This document shows positions 1 through 6,453 of a stretch of 12,756 nucleotides of DNA, piece after piece (position 1 is the stretch's first letter; each line of letters starts with the position of its first letter). A program made the position numbers and the translations under genes. The notes beneath the pieces were generated by a model. The model was not told the origin of the DNA, searched no databases, and worked only from the letters and a program-made list of their open reading frames with translations. This stretch comes from Bacteroidota bacterium. Its GTDB lineage: Bacteria > Bacteroidota > Ignavibacteria > Kapaibacteriales > UBA2268. The stretch is taken from contig JAFRQN010000110.1 of assembly GCA_017428585.1 (NCBI GenBank), positions 1 to 12,756 of the forward strand. The letters are read 5' to 3'.

Positions 1-2
1 CA

Positions 3-602
3 AAAATTTATAGTTCATTTTTATGGCCTTTTAATAATAATGAGATAGCAGTTTCTTTTAAAGGTGATAATGTACGTTCATTTTGTATTTATAATAGAGC
101 AGATAAACAATGGCGGGATTTTGAAGTTCCGTTAGATTTAGAACTTTTTCATACAGATAATGGCGATCCAATACCAGAAATTATTTTACAACTTATTTTG
201 CCTAAAAAAATAGATTGGATAAAAAAGAATAAAAGTATTGGTATATTATATGATTATTGTTTAATAGAATATACACCAGCATCTTCCACAGATGATATAT
301 CAACAGAAGAAGGTATATTTCAAGAAATAGGAATAAGAAATATTTATCCTAATCCAATAAAACGCAGTAGTCAAGTAGATATAATGTGTTATGTTCAAGA
401 TCTAAGTAAAATAGATATAGGATTGTATGATGTATTAGGAACAAAGATACTGGATTTAAATAACAATTATGAATATAATCCTACAACACATACTATAACG
501 ACAACGATAGAAGTTCCTGTTGGTACGCCAAGCGGTACATATTATTTGAATGTACGCAATGGTTCAGAACGTAGAACCCGTGTTGTTGCTATAGGGAAAT
601 AA
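3..602 (+). CDS. T9SS-sorted secreted protein, 3' fragment, paralogue of the 1468-3033 gene
   Basis: The reading frame is open from the left edge (first full codon at base 3) to the TAA at 600-602, giving 199 visible residues; the start and signal peptide lie outside. A TTG at 198 sits mid-frame and is not a credible start, because the residues before it also align with the downstream paralogue (F/SWP followed by IAVSFK, then the conserved IGILYD). The last ~87 residues are a type A T9SS C-terminal sorting domain: YPNP near its start, then LYDVLGTKILDL, then GTYYLNVRNGS and a short basic end. In known T9SS cargo this domain directs passage through the outer membrane and is usually cleaved, with the protein anchored to A-LPS or released. 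The function of the preceding part is not recognised. No clear terminator follows. Domain call is strong; biological role unknown. Confidence 0.85.
   Translation, partial: KIYSSFLWPFNNNEIAVSFKGDNVRSFCIYNRADKQWRDFEVPLDLELFHTDNGDPIPEIILQLILPKKIDWIKKNKSIGILYDYCLIEYTPASSTDDISTEEGIFQEIGIRNIYPNPIKRSSQVDIMCYVQDLSKIDIGLYDVLGTKILDLNNNYEYNPTTHTITTTIEVPVGTPSGTYYLNVRNGSERRTRVVAIGK
343..602 (+). repeat. long direct repeat, copy 1 (T9SS sorting domain)
   Basis: This stretch aligns without any gap to 2774-3033 (constant offset of 2431 bases, both ending at TAA). I count about 36 differences in about 260 bases, near 86% identity. Most differences are synonymous third-position changes. It is a homologous pair large enough to recombine and delete or duplicate the genes between. 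Confidence 0.85.
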
Positions 603-712
603 ATATAATAGTTTTAGATTGTTAATAAAAAACTTCTATAAAATATAAATTAAATATTTATACAATAAAAAAAATAAAGATATAAAAAATTTAATCTAAT
701 TAATACTTGTTT

Positions 713-718
713 AAGAGG
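713..718 (+). promoter_or_regulatory. Shine-Dalgarno-like site AAGAGG
   Basis: AAGAGG lies 6 bases before the ATG at 725 and supports that start. Several other genes here (3219, 6454, 9925 and the minus-strand gene starting at 6253) have no such site, so this one stands out. Seen directly; its use is inferred. Confidence 0.5.
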
Positions 719-724
719 TAAAAA

Positions 725-1468
725 ATGAAGAATTTTATCAGAATTTCGATTTTGCTATTACTTGTATTTGTTATTCAAGTAAAGGCTCAACCAGCTGGAC
801 CGATAACAATACCAATTACGGCTTATCTGCCATCGGAACTTCCAGAGATATCTAATTATGTTTTAATGGATACAACTGATCCAATAGAGCCTGATTTTCC
901 TGAGGATCCATTTATTCCAGCTACTTGCGGTTATATAGATTTAGGAGGAGGCTGTAAATTGGAGTTTAAGTATTACTATCGTCTTGCGGGAAATACATTT
1001 CATGATATATATGTATCATCTTTTAATATAAAATGTTGTGATAGTTGTAATAGTTTACAGCTACCTTATACAGCAGATCAAATTAATTTTTTTATTAGTC
1101 TTATTATGCAGCAAATTATAGCTAACTGTAATCCATGGGGAGATAGTATTCCACCTTGTGAAGAAAATACAACATATCCTATATGGCGATTAGGTCATCC
1201 TACATGTGTATCAGAGCCTCATTGGGTATATGATCCTGTTAATCAATGGTTTTTTTATTCTGTAACATCTTGTAAATTAAATATTCAGACAGATATTTGT
1301 TGGCATGTTGTTGAGTACTGTTGGAAATATGTTAATGGTCTCATGGTTTTACAAGAAAATACTTTATCAACAGGTGTTAGTTATTCTTTGTGTCCTTCTT
1401 TTTTAGAAGGTTATCCAACCATTCAATGTATTCCTATATGTGATGTAGGCGGCTGGGGAGGTGAATAA
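725..1468 (+). CDS. small secreted cysteine-rich protein of unknown function
   Basis: A 247-residue protein with a clear Sec signal peptide: MKNFIR, a Leu/Ile/Val core, and a likely signal peptidase I cut after VKA (residue 21). A lipoprotein cut is unlikely because Gln, not Cys, follows. The mature part holds 14 cysteines, including a CGY..GGC pair, a CCDSC cluster, C-x6-C around DICWHVVEYC, and three near the end (LC, QC, IC). An even number of cysteines in an exported protein suggests several disulfides. There is no T9SS sorting domain; the protein ends in a Gly/Trp-rich tail. It overlaps the next gene by one base (TAATG), so the two are probably translated together and may act together at the surface. 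I do not recognise the family. It may be specific to this lineage. Confidence 0.82.
   Translation: MKNFIRISILLLLVFVIQVKAQPAGPITIPITAYLPSELPEISNYVLMDTTDPIEPDFPEDPFIPATCGYIDLGGGCKLEFKYYYRLAGNTFHDIYVSSFNIKCCDSCNSLQLPYTADQINFFISLIMQQIIANCNPWGDSIPPCEENTTYPIWRLGHPTCVSEPHWVYDPVNQWFFYSVTSCKLNIQTDICWHVVEYCWKYVNGLMVLQENTLSTGVSYSLCPSFLEGYPTIQCIPICDVGGWGGE
1455..1464 (+). promoter_or_regulatory. strong Shine-Dalgarno inside the upstream gene end
   Basis: GGGGAGGTGA in the last codons of the Cys-rich gene is a near-perfect match to the anti-Shine-Dalgarno. Its GGAGG core ends 6 bases before the ATG at 1468. With the TAATG stop/start overlap it indicates translational coupling and fixes the downstream start. 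The Gly-rich C-terminus of the upstream protein may partly reflect this constraint. Confidence 0.7.
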
Positions 1469-3033
1469 TGAAAAAATATATTATAACATTATTTATAATT
1501 TTTATACTTCCAACCATAAACTTGTATTCTAATTTTAGATGTATAATGGATGGTAATCTGGATTTTAATGGCGATACGTTAAATTTCTATATGTTTTATA
1601 AAGGCTCTTTAGATCCTGATGCAGATGGTGGTATGCTTATGGTTTCATCTGATGAAAGTATTATTATAAAACAATTAGTAACAAATTATACAAAATTTTA
1701 TACTCCATTAAGTACAGGAGTGGATTGGAAAGCACCTGTTAAATATTTTTTATTTGAACCGCCTATATTTTATGCAGGTCTTATTCCTGTTTATGCAGAT
1801 AGAGTATTTGTTTATGGTGATTCCTCTATTACTCAAATTTTAGGTATTGATAGTTATCCTAAACTTACAAGAACATTTAATATTGATGTCCTTTCAGATG
1901 ATGGAAATGGTACTATTAATAGTGGACTTATATTAAGAACAGCTGAAGATGATGGTTCTTATGATAGAATAATTTATTTTGTAACTAATAACTCAATTGT
2001 GAAAATAATAAATGATTCTGTAGCAGTCAATGTTCCATTGCCTGATGAATTAATTTCAACAACTCCTCAAAAAACAAATATGGTATTTTATCCAATAGAT
2101 TCTACTCTTACTATTACCAGAAATAACGACGGAGTTATTGGTTTTTATAATGTTTATACAAAAGAAATAAAAACGTTTGATTACAAAACCTTGCCAGTAG
2201 GTGAATACTTTAAGATAATAAAATGTTCTTTTGTTGCTGATATAGACGATAAAATAAATGGTCAATCTACTTATTCTGATATAAATTTAGGTTTTTATGT
2301 TATAGACAGTTCTAATTTTAAATTATTAATATATAATTTAATGGATAAAACTTGGAGCGTAGAAAACATAGGATATCCAACTAATTCAGTTATATATAAT
2401 CCAAACATATATCCAGAGATAGATAGTGTATTTAGTTGGCCTTATAGTTCAGATATGATAGCGGTATCTTTTAAGACAGATCCAACAGTTATTCATGATT
2501 TACATTCATTGTCTGGTAATAGTCAAGAGACTAATTTGCGATCTTTATGTTTATATAATTTAAAAACAAAAGGATGGGCAGATTTTCTCATTCCATTAGA
2601 AGTATTTAAAGGCTATACTCCAGATATGGATTATTTGCTGCATCCAAAGCAGGTTGCCTATTATAATCAGCATCTTAATACAATAGGAATTTTATATGAT
2701 AATTTTTTAATAGAATATGATCCATATAATTCATCAATAAAAGATATTGCATCAATAGACGAAGGAATAAATGTTTATCCTAATCCAATAAGACGAAGCA
2801 GCAAAGTAGATATAATGTGTTATGTCCAAGATCTAAGCAAAATAGATATAGGCTTGTATGATGTATTAGGAACAAAGATATTGGATTTAAATAACGATTT
2901 TGAATATAATCCGATAACGCATACCATAACAACAACGATAGAAGTGCCAACAGGCACACCAAACGGTACATACTATTTGAATGTACGTAATGGTTCAGAA
3001 TTTAGGACACATGCTGTTGTTATAGACAAATAA
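1468..3033 (+). CDS. secreted T9SS-sorted protein of unknown function, complete paralogue of the 3-602 gene
   Basis: 521 residues. The N-terminus (MKKYIITLFIIFILPTINLYS) is a Sec signal peptide with cleavage likely near residue 21. Residues ~22-430 contain many short beta-strand-like stretches with aromatic and Asp-rich turns (DPDADGG, DGNGT) but no family I can name; a propeller or beta-sandwich is a guess. Residues ~435-521 are a T9SS type A sorting domain (VYPNP, LYDVLGTKILDL, GTYYLNVRNGS). The gene starts at the ATG overlapping the previous stop and has a strong ribosome site, so it is the second gene of a two-gene unit closed by the hairpin at 3053. The fragment at 3-602 is a paralogue: its last 86 residues are about 85% identical to this protein, while the part before aligns only patchily and with gaps. 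Likely a surface-exposed or released protein working with its Cys-rich neighbour. Confidence 0.88.
   Translation: MKKYIITLFIIFILPTINLYSNFRCIMDGNLDFNGDTLNFYMFYKGSLDPDADGGMLMVSSDESIIIKQLVTNYTKFYTPLSTGVDWKAPVKYFLFEPPIFYAGLIPVYADRVFVYGDSSITQILGIDSYPKLTRTFNIDVLSDDGNGTINSGLILRTAEDDGSYDRIIYFVTNNSIVKIINDSVAVNVPLPDELISTTPQKTNMVFYPIDSTLTITRNNDGVIGFYNVYTKEIKTFDYKTLPVGEYFKIIKCSFVADIDDKINGQSTYSDINLGFYVIDSSNFKLLIYNLMDKTWSVENIGYPTNSVIYNPNIYPEIDSVFSWPYSSDMIAVSFKTDPTVIHDLHSLSGNSQETNLRSLCLYNLKTKGWADFLIPLEVFKGYTPDMDYLLHPKQVAYYNQHLNTIGILYDNFLIEYDPYNSSIKDIASIDEGINVYPNPIRRSSKVDIMCYVQDLSKIDIGLYDVLGTKILDLNNDFEYNPITHTITTTIEVPTGTPNGTYYLNVRNGSEFRTHAVVIDK
2774..3033 (+). repeat. long direct repeat, copy 2 (T9SS sorting domain)
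   Basis: Partner of 343-602 in the same orientation, 2431 bases downstream. It covers the whole sorting domain and the stop codon. Similarity stops at the stop codon: copy 2 is followed by a hairpin terminator, while no hairpin is seen after copy 1. Confidence 0.85.
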
Positions 3034-3052
3034 AAAATAATGCATAAGAAAG

Positions 3053-3086
3053 AATGCTTCTTATAGTATATAAGAAGCATTTTTTA
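3053..3086 (+). terminator. intrinsic terminator after the secreted-protein unit
   Basis: A perfect 13-bp inverted repeat (arms 3053-3065, AATGCTTCTTATA, and 3069-3081) with a 3-base loop, followed by a T run. It lies 20 bases after the stop at 3033, which fits Rho-independent termination of the 725-3033 unit. The rest of the gap, to 3218, is almost pure A/T with no recognisable element. Confidence 0.85.
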
Positions 3087-3218
3087 TTAAAATAAATACT
3101 ATTTATTGAATAAAGAATAAACATTTAAATTATTTATATAAAAAAACAAAAAAATTTATTATTTTTAAAAAATAATTAATAAATATTTTATTTTAATATT
3201 AAAACATACTATTAATGC

Positions 3219-5522
3219 ATGAATAATATATTTAAGCTGAAACATAAAAAACTGCAGGATACTGATATTATTGATAACTATTTAGGTACACAAGATAAAA
3301 AACGTTATTCTTTATCGGTAAAAATAATTATAATAGTATTAAGTATTTTATTTTGTTCTTTCTTTTCTATATTTAGTATTGTCAGTGATTCCAATAGAAC
3401 GGGCAATGTAAGATTAGAACCGGGTACTATTTGGACATCTCCTACCTTAAAAGCAGACTACAATTTTTCTGTTTATAAATCTGATATGCGGTATAATGCA
3501 GAGGTTCAAAATGCAAAGGACAGCGTACAGCAGATTTTTATACTGGATGCTTTTGCAGAACAAAATACTATCGAATGTATTTCAGCTTTAATCCAGCAGT
3601 TATCAATAGATATAGACAATAATTTTTTGTTGGACTATGTCTCCAATGAAAAATTGCAAAATTTCAATAAATTAAACAACGATATAAAGAAAAAGGAAAT
3701 AAATAAAATAAACTCTAATTTAGTATCTTATATTAAATTAATCTATAAACGCGGGCTTATAAATACATCAGTAGATAAAATAATGTCAAATGATATAATA
3801 ACGGTTAAGCCTGCTCCAAATCAAGAATATTATTTAGACAAAAACAGCTTGTTTGATAGACAGTTATTGTCTATAAATACGCAGATATTCTTGTCTAATT
3901 TGTTTAATCCAGCAACAGGTGAACTTCTAAGCGAGTTATTATACAAAGTAATTCAACCTAACCTTATTTATTCAGAAGAATTGACGGAACGTTCAATGAA
4001 TTTGGCGGCAAATTCTGTAAAACGGACGATAGCTTTTGTTCATAAGGACGAAATCATAGTTAAAAAGGGTACAAGATTGGATGAAAACACTATACAAAAA
4101 ATAAAATCCTATTACGTTAATTTAGATTATGTTCGTGAACAAGAATATTCATTCTTATATATTGTAGGCAATATAGGACATATTTGTATAATATTCTCAC
4201 TATTGATATTGTATTTATTATTCTTAAGACGAGAAATCTGGCATGATAATTATAAATTGTTGATGTTGTTTATTCCATTGGTATTGATAGCTGCATTCGG
4301 CTGGGCTTCGTATCAATATGAATTAATAGATTCACGTATGCCGATGGAATATCTGATACTGCTTCCAGCCTGCTCTATGTTCATAGCGATTGTTTTTGAT
4401 GTGCGTATTGCTTTTTATACAACGGTTGCTATGGTCTTGTTATTGTCAGGTGTTCGAGGGAATGATTATTATGTCGGTGCTATTATGATCTTTACAGGCA
4501 CAATAGCTTCTTATTCGGTTCATAAAATAGAAGATAAAAATCAGATATTTAGGTCTATCGTATTTATTTTTATTGGTTTTGTATTTTCTATTATTGTAAT
4601 CAGCTGGGAACGAGGATTTGAATTCGCTCAAATTATGCCGCACCTGCTCTTTGCTTTAATAAATGCGATAGCATCTGCGATGGTTACCTTCTTTACTATA
4701 TTCTTGTTAAACAAATTTTTATATTATTCTATTACAACTAATATAAAATTAAAAGAATATGATGATGAAGACAACCCTGTTTTATTGGAAATGAAAACAA
4801 AAGCTCCAGGTACTTTTGAACATTCACGCACCGTTGCAAGTCTTGCACAAAAGTGCGCCGAAGCTATCAATATAGATTCGCTTTTGGTAAAAGTAGGTGC
4901 TTTATATCATGATATAGGAAAAATAGAAAAAGCAGAATATTTTACAGAAAATAAAGAAAAATATAATTCTAATCTACATTCTGCTTTAACACCGAAGGAA
5001 AGCGCTGCAATAATCAAATCGCACGTTACCAATGGTATTGAATTGGCTCTGAAAATAAAACTGCCAAAACCTATGATTGATTTTATACCTATGCATCATG
5101 GTACTTCTTTAATCAAGCATTTTTATAATGTAGCTGTTAATAATGCGAAAGAAAATAATACAGTCGTTGATGAAAAAGATTTTAGATATTCTGGTCCTAA
5201 ACCGCAGACTAAAGAAACAGCTTTATTGATGATATGCGATAGTGCAGAAGCGATCTCTAAATCAGTTAATGACATAAATGAATATTATAAATTGTTAAAT
5301 GCTATAATAGATGATAGAATAACAGATGGTCAATTTAATGAATGCGATATTACTTTGAAAGAAATTTGTATAATTAGAGATGTAATTATTAGCGAAATAC
5401 AAGGCAAACTGCATACAAGAACTCGTTATGCAACTATTAAAGATGAGAATAATTTAGAAGGTAAAAAAGAGGAAGATAATAATCAAAATGAGAAAAAAGA
5501 AATAGAAAGCGATAAAAAATAA
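3219..5522 (+). CDS. pgpH: 7TM-HD family cyclic-di-AMP phosphodiesterase (PgpH/YqfF type)
   Basis: 767 residues with the full family architecture. There is one N-terminal membrane anchor (~35-55), then an external 7TMR-HDED-type domain (~56-305), seven closely packed membrane helices (~310-505), and a cytoplasmic HD phosphohydrolase domain (~520-710). The metal-binding residues are all present: H535 (FEHSRT), H564-D565 (YHDIGK), H602 (IIKSHV), H626-H627 (PMHHGT) and D674 (ICDSAEA). The family signature FRYSGPKPQTKETALLM is also present. Characterised members (Listeria PgpH) hydrolyse c-di-AMP to pApA and so affect osmolyte transport and wall homeostasis; c-di-AMP specificity here is by homology. 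The C-terminal ~35 residues are a charged, probably disordered Lys/Glu/Asn tail. It appears monocistronic, with terminators on both sides. No ribosome site precedes the ATG. Intact gene, high certainty on family. Confidence 0.95.
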   Translation: MNNIFKLKHKKLQDTDIIDNYLGTQDKKRYSLSVKIIIIVLSILFCSFFSIFSIVSDSNRTGNVRLEPGTIWTSPTLKADYNFSVYKSDMRYNAEVQNAKDSVQQIFILDAFAEQNTIECISALIQQLSIDIDNNFLLDYVSNEKLQNFNKLNNDIKKKEINKINSNLVSYIKLIYKRGLINTSVDKIMSNDIITVKPAPNQEYYLDKNSLFDRQLLSINTQIFLSNLFNPATGELLSELLYKVIQPNLIYSEELTERSMNLAANSVKRTIAFVHKDEIIVKKGTRLDENTIQKIKSYYVNLDYVREQEYSFLYIVGNIGHICIIFSLLILYLLFLRREIWHDNYKLLMLFIPLVLIAAFGWASYQYELIDSRMPMEYLILLPACSMFIAIVFDVRIAFYTTVAMVLLLSGVRGNDYYVGAIMIFTGTIASYSVHKIEDKNQIFRSIVFIFIGFVFSIIVISWERGFEFAQIMPHLLFALINAIASAMVTFFTIFLLNKFLYYSITTNIKLKEYDDEDNPVLLEMKTKAPGTFEHSRTVASLAQKCAEAINIDSLLVKVGALYHDIGKIEKAEYFTENKEKYNSNLHSALTPKESAAIIKSHVTNGIELALKIKLPKPMIDFIPMHHGTSLIKHFYNVAVNNAKENNTVVDEKDFRYSGPKPQTKETALLMICDSAEAISKSVNDINEYYKLLNAIIDDRITDGQFNECDITLKEICIIRDVIISEIQGKLHTRTRYATIKDENNLEGKKEEDNNQNEKKEIESDKK

Positions 5523-5546
5523 AAAATAATTAATTTGTTGGCGGTA

Positions 5547-5581
5547 AAAAAAATAACACTCTTTTGGAGTGTTATTTTTTT
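5547..5581. terminator. bidirectional intrinsic terminator between convergent genes
   Basis: A 15-bp perfect stem (arms 5547-5561 and 5567-5581; core TAACACTC) has a 5-base loop TTTTG. It is flanked by an A run on the left and a T run on the right, so it can terminate transcription from either side. It lies between the stop of the phosphodiesterase gene (5522) and the stop of the minus-strand gene (5600). Confidence 0.88.
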
Positions 5582-5599
5582 ATATTTTTATTAATTTGT

Positions 5600-6253
5600 T
5601 TAATCATAATCATCATAATCATCATAATCTGATTTCTTTTTGCTGCTATAATCATTGAAATCATCATAATCATCAAAAGAATCAAAATCATCATCAAATT
5701 TTTTGTCTGATTTCAAGTCTTCAATATATTCTAAATTAAGTTTATCAATATCTATATCTTCAAAATCTTCTACTGAAAAATCTTCTAACTGTACATTTTC
5801 TGTTGTATCGCTTGATTTTTTGTCTGTTTTCTTGGTTGTTTTCCTGCCTGACTTTTTCTCTTCTTCTTGTTTTGAATTGTTTTTATTTTTTGAATCATTC
5901 ATATCTTCACAGTTTATGCATTTTGTGCAGTTGGTGCAGGAGTAGCATGTATTGCAGCCTGTACAGTCGGTACAGTCTGTACAATCCTCGCATTTGCTGC
6001 AGTTTTTGCAGTTTTCGCACCATTTGCATTTAGTACAGCCTATTAATTCTTCAGAATTTGAACAGTTGGTACAATCTATGCAGTTCCAACATTGAATGTT
6101 GGTTTTATTGTTTTCTGTATATTGTTCTAAAGTTATATTGTTCTTGTCCAAGAAATCCTGTGAAACTCCGTTTCCTGTATATCCTTCACGGACAGCATCT
6201 AAAAATTCATCCCATGATGGAAAAATTTTTGAAATAGATTTTTTTGCAGCCAT
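5600..6253 (-). CDS. cytoplasmic protein with period-3 cysteine array and acidic tail
   Basis: 217 residues in three parts. Residues 1-50 form an N-terminal region with a predicted helical stretch (WDEFLDAVREGY) and no signal peptide. Residues 55-115 hold 19 cysteines, each exactly three residues or a multiple of three apart. The single gap (residues 65-72, SNSEELIG) keeps the register, so 19 of 21 slots are Cys. The pairs between are mostly polar (TN, TD, KN, ED). Residues ~120-217 are low complexity, first Lys/Ser/Thr-rich, then Asp/Phe/Tyr-rich, ending in three DYD units. Without an export signal the cysteines would be mainly reduced, which makes metal binding (Zn, Cu or Fe-S) more plausible than disulfides, though a stacked repeat fold is also possible. 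I do not recognise a characterised family. It is monocistronic, convergent to the phosphodiesterase and divergent from the BNR gene. No ribosome site precedes the ATG. Confidence 0.85.
   Translation of the reverse strand: MAAKKSISKIFPSWDEFLDAVREGYTGNGVSQDFLDKNNITLEQYTENNKTNIQCWNCIDCTNCSNSEELIGCTKCKWCENCKNCSKCEDCTDCTDCTGCNTCYSCTNCTKCINCEDMNDSKNKNNSKQEEEKKSGRKTTKKTDKKSSDTTENVQLEDFSVEDFEDIDIDKLNLEYIEDLKSDKKFDDDFDSFDDYDDFNDYSSKKKSDYDDYDDYD
5603..5629 (-). repeat. 9-bp tandem repeat, three copies, encoding DYD-DYD-DYD
   Basis: ATCATAATC is repeated three times without error on the plus strand; read on the minus strand it gives the last nine residues of the Cys-array protein. Because the unit is a multiple of three, slippage would change tail length without breaking the frame. 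Confidence 0.9.
5909..6091 (-). repeat. cysteine-x-x repeat block (9-nt periodicity)
   Basis: Codons 55-115 of the minus-strand gene have a cysteine codon every 9 bases, apart from two empty slots. The intervening codons vary and both TGT and TGC are used. This means the array is an old protein-level repeat kept by selection rather than a fresh DNA expansion. Confidence 0.85.
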
Positions 6254-6453
6254 ATATTGTTTTAGTTTTATTGTAAATGTCTATTATTAATTCTTGTAAA
6301 TAACTATTTTATTTTTACTAAGATACACAGATATTTTGTAATACACAAATTTTTTTAGAGAAATATTAAACAATATGTTAAATTATATTTTAATAAGTCT
6401 TAAAAAAATAGTATTTTAAATATATTTTTTAGTGTAAATAATATTTAAGTGAT
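6254..6453. other. 200-bp divergent intergenic region
   Basis: This gap separates the minus-strand Cys-array gene from the plus-strand BNR gene. Its left half carries the candidate minus-strand promoter. Its right half is almost pure A/T, and I see no convincing TTTG/TAnnTTTG pair, operator palindrome or RNA structure for the plus-strand gene, although a promoter must lie there or nearby. Confidence 0.6.
6318..6349 (-). promoter_or_regulatory. candidate Bacteroidota-type promoter for the Cys-array gene
   Basis: Read on the minus strand, TTTG (6349-6346) is followed after 20 bases by TATCTTAG (6325-6318). This is one mismatch from the Bacteroidota primary sigma consensus (-33 TTTG, -7 TAnnTTTG, spacer about 19-21). 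It would place the transcript start roughly 55-60 bases before the ATG at 6253. The match is by eye in AT-rich DNA, so chance is possible. Confidence 0.4.

Noticed and set aside
198..602. Separate small gene starting at TTG 198
   Set aside because: The same frame is open back to base 3 and the upstream residues align with the 1468-3033 paralogue, so this is an internal codon of a truncated longer gene.
603..660. Possible terminator after the truncated first gene
   Set aside because: Only weak A/T pairings with no GC-bearing stem; not distinguishable from background.
2056..2971. Minus-strand frames within the 1468-3033 gene
   Set aside because: Short, without domains, and antisense to a well-supported secreted protein.
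5909..6091. CRISPR-like or satellite DNA repeat
   Set aside because: The 9-base periodicity comes from cysteine codons with variable intervening codons; there are no identical repeats with unique spacers.
5703..6290. Three plus-strand reading frames opposite the Cys-array gene
   Set aside because: They are Ser/Phe/Cys-rich mirrors of the repeat and acidic codons on the other strand and show no coding features of their own.
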